64,000 nt of DNA from Paenibacillus sp. 37 (GTDB taxonomy: Bacteria > Bacillota > Bacilli > Paenibacillales > Paenibacillaceae): assembly GCF_008386395.1 (NCBI RefSeq), contig NZ_CP043761.1, forward strand, positions 5,766,001-5,830,000, given 5' to 3'. The translations under genes and the position numbers were made by a program. Numbering within the stretch: the first letter of the stretch is position 1; each line of letters opens with the position of its first letter. The notes under the pieces are model-generated. The model was not told the origin of the DNA and searched no databases. It worked only from the letters and a program-made list of their open reading frames with translations. This document shows, one piece after another, positions 19,701-28,036 of this stretch.

Positions 19701-19909
19701 TTGGGAAAATAGGGTGCATGCAGATTGACCAGACATCCTTCACCAGCCGTCGCTTTCAACGCCTCTGCAAGTTCATCAGCGTTTACAACAGTAATCTCTT
19801 CGACTGCTTTCCATGTATTCAGAGCCTGCTCAGTTGGAAAAGCACCTTCCATTGGAAACGCAGGATCAGCGAAAATAATCAGCTTTTTATCATTAGGTTG
19901 GATACTCAT
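16730..19909 (-). CDS. Large clan-A glycoside hydrolase, candidate intracellular beta-mannosidase
   Basis: A 1059-aa protein without signal peptide. Residues 1-280 look like a class I amidotransferase-like (beta-galactosidase trimerisation type) domain followed by a beta-sandwich. A (beta/alpha)8 barrel of GH5/GH42 type covers about 370-770. The presumed acid/base Glu lies in WDLINEPSMF near residue 512 and the nucleophile Glu in LIQETGIMYVE near 679. A second amidotransferase-like domain and a small beta domain follow. I cannot assign a CAZy family. It overlaps GH125 and GH38 genes by four bases on both sides. The locus has no GH2 beta-mannosidase or GH130 phosphorylase, so hydrolysis of the core Man-beta-1,4-GlcNAc bond is its most economical role. 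That role is inferred, not shown. Confidence 0.8.
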   Translation of the reverse strand: MSIQPNDKKLIIFADPAFPMEGAFPTEQALNTWKAVEEITVVNADELAEALKATAGEGCLVNLHAPYFPKSAWTEIAAYLHQGGSLISMGGAPFKRPVRYENGAWVVESEQTAYHQELYIHEALNVSSANVQSYTSSEQIPLLTGKEGLFEKADTWNLVPHTTKTSDLPHQMGSSGPMSTQIYPLLRGMSKDGRSIAAPVVLWENSRGTFVGSRWIFVHLPLTTSFWTQDGADEIVKWAQFCAQGVTELSLKTNYASYEPDERAVLTLQGQILQRAGNRLTESELWTFDITVEHEDRISGTTEKVWSHQLEMELSGEQRFERILLPVSIESGLYRIVCHAQAPDGEDRTLRQGFWGQDAALLAEGEVITRSRDYFVKDGRPLPVVGMTYMTSDVARKFLFLPNADVWDRDMAQMAKAGINWIRTGIWTAYRNMMQVDGHMAEDVLRAIDAFILTAKRHGLQVTFTFFSFTPETWEGTNPYLDPQSVEAQKRFIRSIVSRHTHTTHVDWDLINEPSMFDPVRIFSAGPRSARDSYEQQAFVEWLQQRHQTSEALQEAWNMSPKQLPNFAAAVIPEAEEINFDVQDMHKAKKGTRWLDYCLFSMEMHNVWARELVGTIKDLVPDHLVTVGQDEALGAQRPSPFFYEREVDYTTVHSWWLNDDLIWDGIFAKTPHKPNLIQETGIMYVETPDGRAKRTEEELRGILERKYAYAFSTGGAGAVQWIWNTNFYMDNANESHIGALRADGTEKPEADVSYDFGRFMHGIRDLFEDRELEDIAVVFPYSNDFSNRALAYDATTKLTRVMSYDLKLPFRALSEYHLEALEQQPPKLIILPSPHNMDSDALHQLLTFAEKEGTSLLITGPLGLDAYWKATDRADHIVGKRSLGNVQREELLNINGVNHRVTYGRRRIAEVAKETLLHGDNGTADEVHVLPLGKGKLIWTPLPIELNGRDEPLAELYRYATEISGIEQELKWISGGDIAGIYGRKLSFPKGNLYVFVSEFALNHEVHVRDQRTGVSYSFQLEKNRSVLFATDVSGKLTAVYRPDEVEIVQQDERGGITR

Positions 19910-21225
19910 AACAGGCCATCCTTCATGGATTTATAGACCAACTGGGAGAACAGGCTGTTGGACCATGCAAACCATTTTCGTGTAAAAATCGTTGGATCAT
20001 CAGCGTGGAAGCCTTCATGCATATAACCTGTATCCGCATCTGTCGCTTCGAGCATGCGAATAATCTCCAGTTTCTCCTCGGCAGACTGCGCAGTCAGACC
20101 TTGCATGGACAATCCCATATGCCAGATGTAATCTGGTGGTGTGTGCGGGCTACCGATTCCTTTGGCAACCTTGCCCTCATAATAGAACGGGTTCTCTTTG
20201 CTCAGAGCGAAGCGGCGGGTATTTTGGTAGATCGGATCATCCGCTGTGACGTAACCCAGATATGGAATGGACATGAGTCCCGGTGTACCCGCATCGTCCA
20301 TAAGACAGTGGTTGCCATAACCGTCCGTCTCGTACGCATAGATCGGTCCAAATTCCGGATGACGATAAATACCGTACAACTGAATGCCGTGATCTACGTC
20401 CTGCTCCAGATCCTTCAATTCCTGCAAAAGTTCCATATCCCGGAACACCCACTCGGCAAACTCCTGCATTTGGCGCAGAGCTACCACCGCGAACATGTTG
20501 CCAGGGATATTGTAGTGGAAATCACACGCATCATCACTGGAACGGAAACCGGACCAGATCATACCCGTGTAGTTGACTGGCATACCCTTTCCGTGATTGC
20601 GCAGGGAATCTGTTGGGATACCGTTATTGCGAGTGAAGCGATATGGAGATTGTTCCATGTGATGCTGTTCGACTTTGAACAGGTCCACGATTTTACGCAT
20701 CGCTGCTTTGAAGCTTGAATCGAAAATGTCAGTCAGTTCGGTTTCCTTCCAATATAAGTACGCCAAACGTACAACAAAACATAATGAGTCAATCTCAAAT
20801 TTGCGTTCCCACACCCAAGGTGACATCTCGGTCTCGTCCGTAGTGTTCCAATGCCAGTCGTTAGCAGTCTCATTGAAGGCATTGGCATATGGATCGATGT
20901 GAACATATTGGATATGACGTTTGATCAGCCCGCCAATAATGCGTTGCAGGTCCTCATCTTCTTTTGCAAACGGAATGTAATGTACAACCTGCTCCACGGA
21001 ATCACGCAACCAGGAAGCCGGAATATCTCCTGTGATAACAAAAGTCGTACCGTCCTCCATCAACTTCGTTGTTGTTTCAATAGTGTTGGGGAAGCAGTTT
21101 TTGAATAATTGAAGCAGTTTCGGTCGGTGAGCCAGTTTCTGTTCTGCTTCTTCGAGCACGGCCTGAATGGATTGTGGCAAAGCAACAGGTGGCATGGGTA
21201 TTTTCGGTAATCTGAACTGTTCCAT
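19906..21225 (-). CDS. GH125 exo-alpha-1,6-mannosidase
   Basis: A 439-aa intracellular enzyme of the GH125 (formerly DUF1237) family, whose characterised members cleave terminal alpha-1,6-linked mannose with inversion. Family signatures are TGDIPASWLRDSVEQV near residue 72, NAFNETANDWHW near 125 and the MSPWVWERKFEIDSLC segment near 140. SGFRSSDDACDFHYNIPGNMFA is near 230 and YIWHMGLSMQGLTA near 385. I placed the start at the ATG giving MEQFRLPKIP, with an AAGGAG 12 bases ahead; the open frame extends 25 codons further. It would complement the GH38 enzymes by removing the alpha-1,6 branch of an N-glycan. The stop overlaps the next gene start by four bases. Confidence 0.93.
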   Translation of the reverse strand: MEQFRLPKIPMPPVALPQSIQAVLEEAEQKLAHRPKLLQLFKNCFPNTIETTTKLMEDGTTFVITGDIPASWLRDSVEQVVHYIPFAKEDEDLQRIIGGLIKRHIQYVHIDPYANAFNETANDWHWNTTDETEMSPWVWERKFEIDSLCFVVRLAYLYWKETELTDIFDSSFKAAMRKIVDLFKVEQHHMEQSPYRFTRNNGIPTDSLRNHGKGMPVNYTGMIWSGFRSSDDACDFHYNIPGNMFAVVALRQMQEFAEWVFRDMELLQELKDLEQDVDHGIQLYGIYRHPEFGPIYAYETDGYGNHCLMDDAGTPGLMSIPYLGYVTADDPIYQNTRRFALSKENPFYYEGKVAKGIGSPHTPPDYIWHMGLSMQGLTAQSAEEKLEIIRMLEATDADTGYMHEGFHADDPTIFTRKWFAWSNSLFSQLVYKSMKDGLL

Positions 21226-21322
21226 GGATGAGTGCAACTCCTTAAACAAATTGAATGGTGTAGCTGTACAGGATGAAACAAAAAATTTACACGGGACCAC
21301 TGCGCGGTCAGAAATATCCTCC

Positions 21323-21440
21323 GATCGCTGTTATCCCCAGATTTTTTTGATTCCCTTTTTTAAAGGGTGAAATCTGGGGATAAAGGCGAACGCTTCGCTT
21401 CTTCGAATTCTTTCTGTCCTCTCCGTTTATCGTGTAAATT
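21323..21440 (+). repeat. REP-like palindromic element, copy 3 (inside the glycosidase run)
   Basis: GATCGCTGTTATCCCCAGAT pairs through TCCCCAGATTT with AAATCTGGGGA, with a CCCTTTTTTAAAGGG loop. It is followed by GCGAACGCTTCGC and a tail like that of copy 2. It lies in the gap between the 1071-aa GH38 gene and GH125, where it could attenuate or stabilise the mRNA. Confidence 0.85.
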
Positions 21441-21481
21441 TTTAGTTGAACATGTATAGCTCAAAAATATTTCAAAAAGGT

Positions 21482-24400
21482 TTACCGCAGTAGCACGGTT
21501 TGTATTTGGTAGGGTTTAAAAGATAGTGTAATCTGGCCGTTCGTGTGGGCCAGTGGTTTGATCGGTTCTTCCAGTGCGTTGGAATGGTACGCTTGCTCGA
21601 ACGCATGTGGCCATTGCAATGTGATGTTTTCGCGTTTGCCTGAGGATTCATAGAAACGCAGCGCGGTGCCGTGTCCATCCTCTGCCAGTTTGACGGTATC
21701 CAGAATGACATGCTGGCTTTCGAAGTTAATCCATGAGCCAGTTGCTGGACGTGAGTGAGCAACAGTTACTGTTGCATCTGCGGTTGGATATACTCCAGCC
21801 CCTGCGCTTTGTTGTGATTGATCCCTCTGCTGCATCTGTTCCATCGATTGCTCTTGTTGTGCCTGTTGTTTTTGCTCTACTTGTTGCACGACCACTTCCG
21901 TGTTCAGTTCAGCTGCCTGGCGTACGGTGTGTGCGTTTCTCCAGTCTCCGTCGTGCGGGTACAGGGAATATGTGAATTCATGTTCTCCCAGATCAGCCGT
22001 ACGGTCAGGCCATTTTGGTGCTCGCAGCAAGGACAAACGAATGGTACTTCCGTGCACGTCATACCCGTACTTGCAGTCGTTGAGCAAACTCACGCCGTAT
22101 CCATATTCGGATACATCTGCGAAGCGATGTCCGCAGACCTCATACTGGGCTTGTTCCCAGCTTGTGTTGCGATGTGTTGGACGTTCCAGTGTGCCAAACG
22201 GAATCTCGAATGTGGCCTTGGAAGTCACCACATCAATCGGGAAACCAACTTTCAGAAGTTTGTGATTCTCGTTCCAGTTCACCTGTGTTTGGAAGTCAAT
22301 TCGCCGTAAGTCATGATAAAAGACGATATCTTGTGTAATCACCGATTGATGTAGCTTCCACCGGAAGCGCAGGACATCTTTCGTTGTACCCGCCAGCACC
22401 AGCTTTTTCTCCAACAGTTCCACTTCGCCAGCAATCTGTTCCTCATAACGACTGTCGATATCCCATGCATCCCAGAGCGTTGGGCGATCGTGGAAGAAGT
22501 GAAGTTGATTGCCACGTTCACCCGGCTTCAACATCTCACGCTCTGCGGTTTTATCCCACAGACGGGTGATCTCCCCACGTTCATTGAACTGCACATGATA
22601 AAAGGCAGTATCCCATGTATCATTAAAGGTTGGTTGTGCGGCAAGGGTGGTCATTTCCCGTACATTCGTTTCCCTTGTGTTTTCCGGTACCAGCCAAATC
22701 GTCTTATATCCAAACGCCGGAATGTCTGTCACGAGAATAGACATACTTCCATCCTCCCGATCCATCCGCAAGCGCTGGCCTTCTTCATCGATGCCGTAGC
22801 GATCCAAGCTATCCTGCACAGCCAATTGAACAACTGCACTGCGTTTCCAGCCCAGGCTGTTGAATACAACATAGGCTAATGAACCTTCCGGTCCCTCTGT
22901 GTTGATACCCGTTGTCAATGCTGTAACACCCTGGGTCAATCTGTTCTTACCTAATTCAAATACCTGTACATATTCCTCATTCGAAGTGACGTAGGATTCC
23001 GTAATCGCCGATCCCGGTATAATATCGTGGAATTGATTCAGCAAAATCAATTTCCAGCCGTCATGCAGTGCTGAACGCACTTCAGCTTCGGTATTCGCCT
23101 CCATATCTGGCAGAGCGAGTGTATTCCACAATTCAGCTTCACGATATAGAACTTCCGCTTTCCGGTTGTTGCGCTTATTACGCGCATGGGTCGTGTAGGT
23201 TCCCCGATGTAACTCCAGATACAGATCGCCATGCCACTTCGGAAGTACAGGTTGCTCCTTTTCAATTCCGGCAAAGAAAGCTCCAGCTGTGCTATAACGG
23301 CTCGCAGGCTGACCTACCATCAGGTCTGCGCGATCCACATACTCCAGCATCTCGCGTGTTACGCCACCGCCGCCATCTCCGTGTCCGTATAGAAGCATAT
23401 GCTCCGGATGCGCTGCTTTCTCACGGTAGGACTGCCAGTGATCATGAATGTCCTTCGGCAACGTATGCTCGTTAACACCATGATTGAGGTAAGACAGAAT
23501 GGGTGTTCCATCAATGCCCACCCAGTGGAAGAGATCATATGGAAACACATTTGTGTCATTCCATCCGAGCTTTGTTGTCATGAAATATTCCACATTGCCA
23601 TGCTTCAAAATCTGCGGCAGGGAAGCACAGTACCCGAATGTATCCGGCAGCCATTCAATCTGTGATGTCTTGCCAAACTCCTCCATATAGAAACGCTGAC
23701 CATATAACATCTGGCGAATCAGGGACTCCCCGCTCGGGATGTTCAAATCCGGCTCAACCCACATGCCGCCCACAAGCTCCCAGCGACCTTCTACAATCCG
23801 CTGCTTCACCCGCGCGTACAGCTCAGGGTCATGCTCTTTCAAAAATGCATATAACAAGGGTTGGCTCTGTGAATACACATAGTCAGGATATTCATTCATG
23901 AGTGCATCCACGGTGGAGAAGGTACGGCTAGTCTTACGTACGGTCTCGCGCACAGGCCACAGCCAGGCAATATCAATATGGGATTGTCCCACCATATGCT
24001 CCAGACCTTCCGCGTTTCCGCCAATCTCACACACATGATGCTTCAGATTATTCTCAATCTGACGAATACCCTCTCCCTGCTCAATCTCTTCTGCTGACAT
24101 GCCTACAAATTGATCCATCGCACGATACACCAGTTCTAACAGGCGAACCCGCCGAAAGTCACTTTCCGGTAGCAACACAGCCGAATCACGCACAATAATG
24201 ACGGTATACATCAGACTACGAACCGCTTCATTTGGTCTCACCAGCAGGCTCGTAATGGATGTGATCGGCGGCTGAATAACCGCCTGTTGATTCAAGGGGT
24301 CCACAGGTTCAGGTACCGGATCAAACATCTCAATCTCAAGTTCCGGAGCGTTTCCGACTTTGGATGGATCAAGCGTGACGTAGGTATGATTGCGGTCAAG

Positions 24401-24697
24401 GCCCTGATAAGAGTGCCCATTTACCCGAAGCAAACCTTCTCCGCCTGTCTCAAATACAAGCCCATAAGGTGCTTGCTGCCATGTAGCAGGGATCTCCAAA
24501 CGTGTTCTAAAAAAATAAGTCGTTCCCTGTTTGCTCGGAAAACGCTCAAAATCTTGCCCTTCGGGGTACTCACCATGATCCTCATACTGTCCTGGCACAT
24601 TATAATAAGCGCGGGTAATGTCCCAGCTACGCAGCTGTAATTGCTCCAGCCACTGATGTTCGGACAACTCGCGAATAAATCGTCTGATACGTTCCAA
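21482..24697 (-). CDS. GH38 alpha-mannosidase, Ams1/Man2C1-like subgroup
   Basis: This 1071-aa enzyme without signal peptide resembles the vacuolar and cytosolic class of alpha-mannosidases, which degrade free oligomannosides. It has an N-terminal beta-rich domain (residues 1-220). The zinc motif VGQSHIDIAWLWP is near 238, the nucleophile region IEWLPDTFGYCASLPQIL near 350, and the helical segment LNQFHDIIPGSAI near 555. Beta-sandwich domains follow. A Gln-rich insert of about 30 residues (about 933-963) interrupts the C-terminal domain. The start is a TTG at 24695-24697 with GGGAGG nine bases before it, lying in the end of the GH3 gene, four bases away. It should trim imported high-mannose glycans alongside the other GH38 and GH125. 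Confidence 0.92.
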   Translation of the reverse strand: MERIRRFIRELSEHQWLEQLQLRSWDITRAYYNVPGQYEDHGEYPEGQDFERFPSKQGTTYFFRTRLEIPATWQQAPYGLVFETGGEGLLRVNGHSYQGLDRNHTYVTLDPSKVGNAPELEIEMFDPVPEPVDPLNQQAVIQPPITSITSLLVRPNEAVRSLMYTVIIVRDSAVLLPESDFRRVRLLELVYRAMDQFVGMSAEEIEQGEGIRQIENNLKHHVCEIGGNAEGLEHMVGQSHIDIAWLWPVRETVRKTSRTFSTVDALMNEYPDYVYSQSQPLLYAFLKEHDPELYARVKQRIVEGRWELVGGMWVEPDLNIPSGESLIRQMLYGQRFYMEEFGKTSQIEWLPDTFGYCASLPQILKHGNVEYFMTTKLGWNDTNVFPYDLFHWVGIDGTPILSYLNHGVNEHTLPKDIHDHWQSYREKAAHPEHMLLYGHGDGGGGVTREMLEYVDRADLMVGQPASRYSTAGAFFAGIEKEQPVLPKWHGDLYLELHRGTYTTHARNKRNNRKAEVLYREAELWNTLALPDMEANTEAEVRSALHDGWKLILLNQFHDIIPGSAITESYVTSNEEYVQVFELGKNRLTQGVTALTTGINTEGPEGSLAYVVFNSLGWKRSAVVQLAVQDSLDRYGIDEEGQRLRMDREDGSMSILVTDIPAFGYKTIWLVPENTRETNVREMTTLAAQPTFNDTWDTAFYHVQFNERGEITRLWDKTAEREMLKPGERGNQLHFFHDRPTLWDAWDIDSRYEEQIAGEVELLEKKLVLAGTTKDVLRFRWKLHQSVITQDIVFYHDLRRIDFQTQVNWNENHKLLKVGFPIDVVTSKATFEIPFGTLERPTHRNTSWEQAQYEVCGHRFADVSEYGYGVSLLNDCKYGYDVHGSTIRLSLLRAPKWPDRTADLGEHEFTYSLYPHDGDWRNAHTVRQAAELNTEVVVQQVEQKQQAQQEQSMEQMQQRDQSQQSAGAGVYPTADATVTVAHSRPATGSWINFESQHVILDTVKLAEDGHGTALRFYESSGKRENITLQWPHAFEQAYHSNALEEPIKPLAHTNGQITLSFKPYQIQTVLLR

Positions 24698-24701
24698 CGT
24701 C

Positions 24702-27056
24702 TTACGCCTCCCTTACGGTCAGTTCGGCCATTTGCGTATCGTTAACGCAGCTGCCGATATGGATATGGAATTGTCCCGGTTCAACGACAGGTTTCAAATC
24801 ACGACCAATATACTGCAGTTGCTCGGCTCCGATTCGGAATTCCACGGTCTGTGTCTCTCCAGGCTCCAAGTTAACTTTTGCAAACCCCTTCAGTTCCTTG
24901 GCGGGACGAGTCAGTGAGCTGACCACGTCAGAGATATACATCTGTACAACTTCTGCACCTGCATAACGGCCGGTGTTGGCCACATTCACCGATACCTTAA
25001 CTGAATCATCAGTTGTCATGGACGAAGAACTCAGTTTCGGTTCGCTGTACTCATATGTGGTATAACTCAGTCCGTATCCAAATGCATAACGTGGCTCCAA
25101 ATCCTCTTCGAGGTAACGCTTGCCTCGGGAACGTTTGCCGTTATAATAGATCGGTAATTGGCCGACATGCTTTGGAATGGAGATCGTCAATTTGCCTGAC
25201 GGATTCACATCACCGAATAGAATATCTGCAATGGCACGACCGCCCTCTTGACCCGGATACCACGCCTCCAGAATTGCATCGGCATGTTCATCGACCCAAG
25301 GTTCAGTGATCGGACGACCATTAATGTAAACAACGATAAGCTTCTTGCCGAGCTTGTGAATCTCCTGAATGAGTTCCAGCTGTACTCCGGCAAGACCCAA
25401 CGTCATCCGGTCGATGCCTTCGCCGCACTCCATATCGTTCCATGAGTTATCCGATACATTGGAAGCGCCCGTCTTCAGATCGATCGTTCCTTCTCCAAAG
25501 TCACGTGCACTGGAGCCGCCAACCACCATAATGACCGTATCCGCCTGGCTGGCAATTTCGATGGCACGCTCAAATCCTCCTTTTGAATCACCTTTAATCC
25601 GACAGCCCGGTGCATAAAGAATCTGATCTGTACTGCTGTCACCAGTCAAAGGACCAACAGAACTCTTCTCCGTTTGCCCATTCACATGATTAGCCAGCTT
25701 ACTGCGAATCCCATCCAGTACCGTTGCCACTTTGGACTTCGGTTGCGGAGATGTGTAATCGCCCAGTTGATTGTAAGCTTGGTCTGCATTAGGACCAATA
25801 ACGGCAATCTGTCCCACATCTGCTATCGATAGAGGTAACGTGTCAGCCTCATTTTTGAGAAGTACAACCCCTTCCGCCGCCAACTGCCGTGCCAGTTGAA
25901 CATGCGCTTCACTGCCAATCACTTCCGCTGCCCGATCGGCATCCACATAAGGCTGTTCGAATAAACCCAGTCTGAACTTCAACGCCAGCACGCGAGAGAC
26001 AGCCTGATCCAGAACCTGCACATCAAGCTTGCCTTCTGCCACCGCCTGCACCAGATATTGCCCAAACATCTCACCGGACATTTCCATATCGATGCCTGCC
26101 TCAATTGCCTGTACGGAAGCTTCCATTCCATCTGCCGCGACATCATGCCCACTTGCCAGCATGTTGATCGCACCACAATCTGTAATGACCAGACCGTCAA
26201 AGCCCCAATCCTTACGCAAAACATCTTCCAGCAATTCTGTATTCACGGTGCAAGGCGTGCCATCAATTTCGTTGTATGCTGGCATGATCGACGCAGCGCC
26301 AGCTTCCACCGCTTTACGGAATGGATAGAGATCCACTTCCAGCAGTTCACGCCAGCCCATATGTACAGGCCCTGCATTACGTCCACCTTCCGAGCTGCCA
26401 TAACCAACAAAGTGTTTCAGCGTTGCCGCTACTGTATCTCCACCGTCAAGACTTCCACCCTGAAGTCCTTCTACGGAAGCAACTGCCAGCTCTCCAATGA
26501 GAAACGGATCTTCACCAAAACATTCCTCGGTACGTCCCCAGCGCGGATCACGCACAACATCCAGTACCGGAGAATAGGTGACCGCACCGCCTTGAGCACG
26601 TGTCTCCCGCGCTACTGCCTGGCACATCTCCCGATACAGATCCACATTCCAGGTGCTCCCCAACAAGAGGGGAACAGGATAGACCGTTCCGTCAATGGCC
26701 ATATGACCATGCGAGCACTCCTCCCCAATCAGAATGGGAATCCCCAGTCTGGAATGTTCTATCACATAACGTTGAATCAGATTGACCGCCTCAGCGCCTT
26801 CTCTGGCCGATAGTCCATTTTCCAGCGTGACGCCAGTCCATGGATCTGCCCGAAGCGCACCGTAAAGCGAACCGATGCCCCCATTTTCCACTTGCTGCTT
26901 AAAGGATTCGTTTAACATGATGTTCCCTTGATCATTCGTATAGGTCTGCCAGCCAAATGGCTGCGTAAGTTGACCTACCTTTTCTTCCGTAGTCATCAGG
27001 CTCAGCAGGTGTTGCACCCGTTCCTCTACGGATTTCCTTTGATCCTTATAAGTCAT
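24702..27056 (-). CDS. GH3 beta-glycosidase (glucosidase/xylosidase type), intracellular
   Basis: A 784-aa GH3 enzyme with the (beta/alpha)8 barrel, the alpha/beta sandwich and the C-terminal fibronectin-like domain (TGRYAGAEVVQMYISD). The nucleophile Asp lies in GLVITDCGAINML near residue 293, and the substrate-binding TLKHFVGYG replaces the KHFPGHG...DSH motif of NagZ-type hexosaminidases. It therefore looks like a beta-glucosidase or beta-xylosidase rather than a beta-N-acetylglucosaminidase. There is no signal peptide. In an N-glycan locus a possible substrate is the core beta-1,2-xylose of plant glycans, but this is a guess. The ATG of MTYKDQRKS was chosen with GGAGAG 10 bases upstream. 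It follows the permease genes by 36 bp. Confidence 0.9.
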   Translation of the reverse strand: MTYKDQRKSVEERVQHLLSLMTTEEKVGQLTQPFGWQTYTNDQGNIMLNESFKQQVENGGIGSLYGALRADPWTGVTLENGLSAREGAEAVNLIQRYVIEHSRLGIPILIGEECSHGHMAIDGTVYPVPLLLGSTWNVDLYREMCQAVARETRAQGGAVTYSPVLDVVRDPRWGRTEECFGEDPFLIGELAVASVEGLQGGSLDGGDTVAATLKHFVGYGSSEGGRNAGPVHMGWRELLEVDLYPFRKAVEAGAASIMPAYNEIDGTPCTVNTELLEDVLRKDWGFDGLVITDCGAINMLASGHDVAADGMEASVQAIEAGIDMEMSGEMFGQYLVQAVAEGKLDVQVLDQAVSRVLALKFRLGLFEQPYVDADRAAEVIGSEAHVQLARQLAAEGVVLLKNEADTLPLSIADVGQIAVIGPNADQAYNQLGDYTSPQPKSKVATVLDGIRSKLANHVNGQTEKSSVGPLTGDSSTDQILYAPGCRIKGDSKGGFERAIEIASQADTVIMVVGGSSARDFGEGTIDLKTGASNVSDNSWNDMECGEGIDRMTLGLAGVQLELIQEIHKLGKKLIVVYINGRPITEPWVDEHADAILEAWYPGQEGGRAIADILFGDVNPSGKLTISIPKHVGQLPIYYNGKRSRGKRYLEEDLEPRYAFGYGLSYTTYEYSEPKLSSSSMTTDDSVKVSVNVANTGRYAGAEVVQMYISDVVSSLTRPAKELKGFAKVNLEPGETQTVEFRIGAEQLQYIGRDLKPVVEPGQFHIHIGSCVNDTQMAELTVREA

Positions 27057-27092
27057 CACTCTACATCTCTCCAATCCTATAACGTGATCCGG

Positions 27093-28013
27093 TTATTCTT
27101 TGACCGCACCCACCGTCAGACCCTGTACGAAATAACGCTGGAAGAACGGATAAGCGAATATAATTGGCAACGTAGCAAGCACAACCATCGCCATTCGGGA
27201 CGTATCCTGCGGAATGGACTGCATGGCTGCCAGACTCATCGAACTGTTAGCAGAGTTCTGCTGGATAAACTGGATACTCGACTCAATCCGCATTAACATG
27301 GATTGCAGCGGTACCAGATTCGGATTATCGATGTATAATAGCGCATTGAACCAATCATTCCAGTAACCGAGTGTACTGAACAACCCGATGGTTGCCAGTC
27401 CCGGCAAGGAGAGTGGAATCACGATTTTCATAAAGGTATAGAACTCACCGGCACCATCAATTTTCGCAGATTCAATGACTGCATCCGGCACACTGGTGGA
27501 GTAGAATGTACGCAGGATCATAATATAGAAGGCATTCATCGCCAGCGGCAGAATCAGTGCCCATAACGTATCTTTCAATCCAAGCAGCTGGGATACAACC
27601 ATATAGGTTGGAATCATCCCGCCGTTAAACAACATGGTCAGAATCGCAAAGATGGAGAAAAATCTCCGATATCTGAAGCTCTTGCGAGAAATCGCATACG
27701 CATACAGCGACATGAGAATCAAACTGATAATGGTACCGAGTACCGTCACCAGAATGGTAACTCCATACGCACGCAGCAGCGTGTCCCCACTCTGCCAGAC
27801 AAACTGATATGCCGCGAGACTCCATTCTGCCGGAATCAGACGATACCCATCACGGGCCAGTGCTTTCTCGTCTGTAAACGAGATAATAACTACAAATATA
27901 AAAGGAAATACACAGATCAGAGCGAATAGACCGGCGATAATGTTCATGATCACGTTCCATCCGCTGGATACGTGGTGGAAGTCGCGTTTTTTAACAAGCC
28001 CTGCTTGAGCCAT
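27093..28013 (-). CDS. CUT1 ABC sugar transporter permease, LplC/YtcP type
   Basis: A 306-aa inner-membrane permease with six transmembrane helices. The EAA loop that docks the ATPase reads VIESAKIDGAGEFYTFMKIVIPLSLPG near residues 178-205. It carries the extended N-terminus common in the LplC/YtcP group of Paenibacillus and Bacillus. It partners the permease and lipoprotein encoded upstream. No ATPase gene is present in the locus. In Bacillus such importers share the housekeeping ATPase MsmX, and the same is inferred here. Its GGAG ribosome site is clear (AAAGGAGTGAACCACC before ATG). Confidence 0.94.
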   Translation of the reverse strand: MAQAGLVKKRDFHHVSSGWNVIMNIIAGLFALICVFPFIFVVIISFTDEKALARDGYRLIPAEWSLAAYQFVWQSGDTLLRAYGVTILVTVLGTIISLILMSLYAYAISRKSFRYRRFFSIFAILTMLFNGGMIPTYMVVSQLLGLKDTLWALILPLAMNAFYIMILRTFYSTSVPDAVIESAKIDGAGEFYTFMKIVIPLSLPGLATIGLFSTLGYWNDWFNALLYIDNPNLVPLQSMLMRIESSIQFIQQNSANSSMSLAAMQSIPQDTSRMAMVVLATLPIIFAYPFFQRYFVQGLTVGAVKE

Positions 28014-28036
28014 GGTGGTTCACTCCTTTCCCTGTT

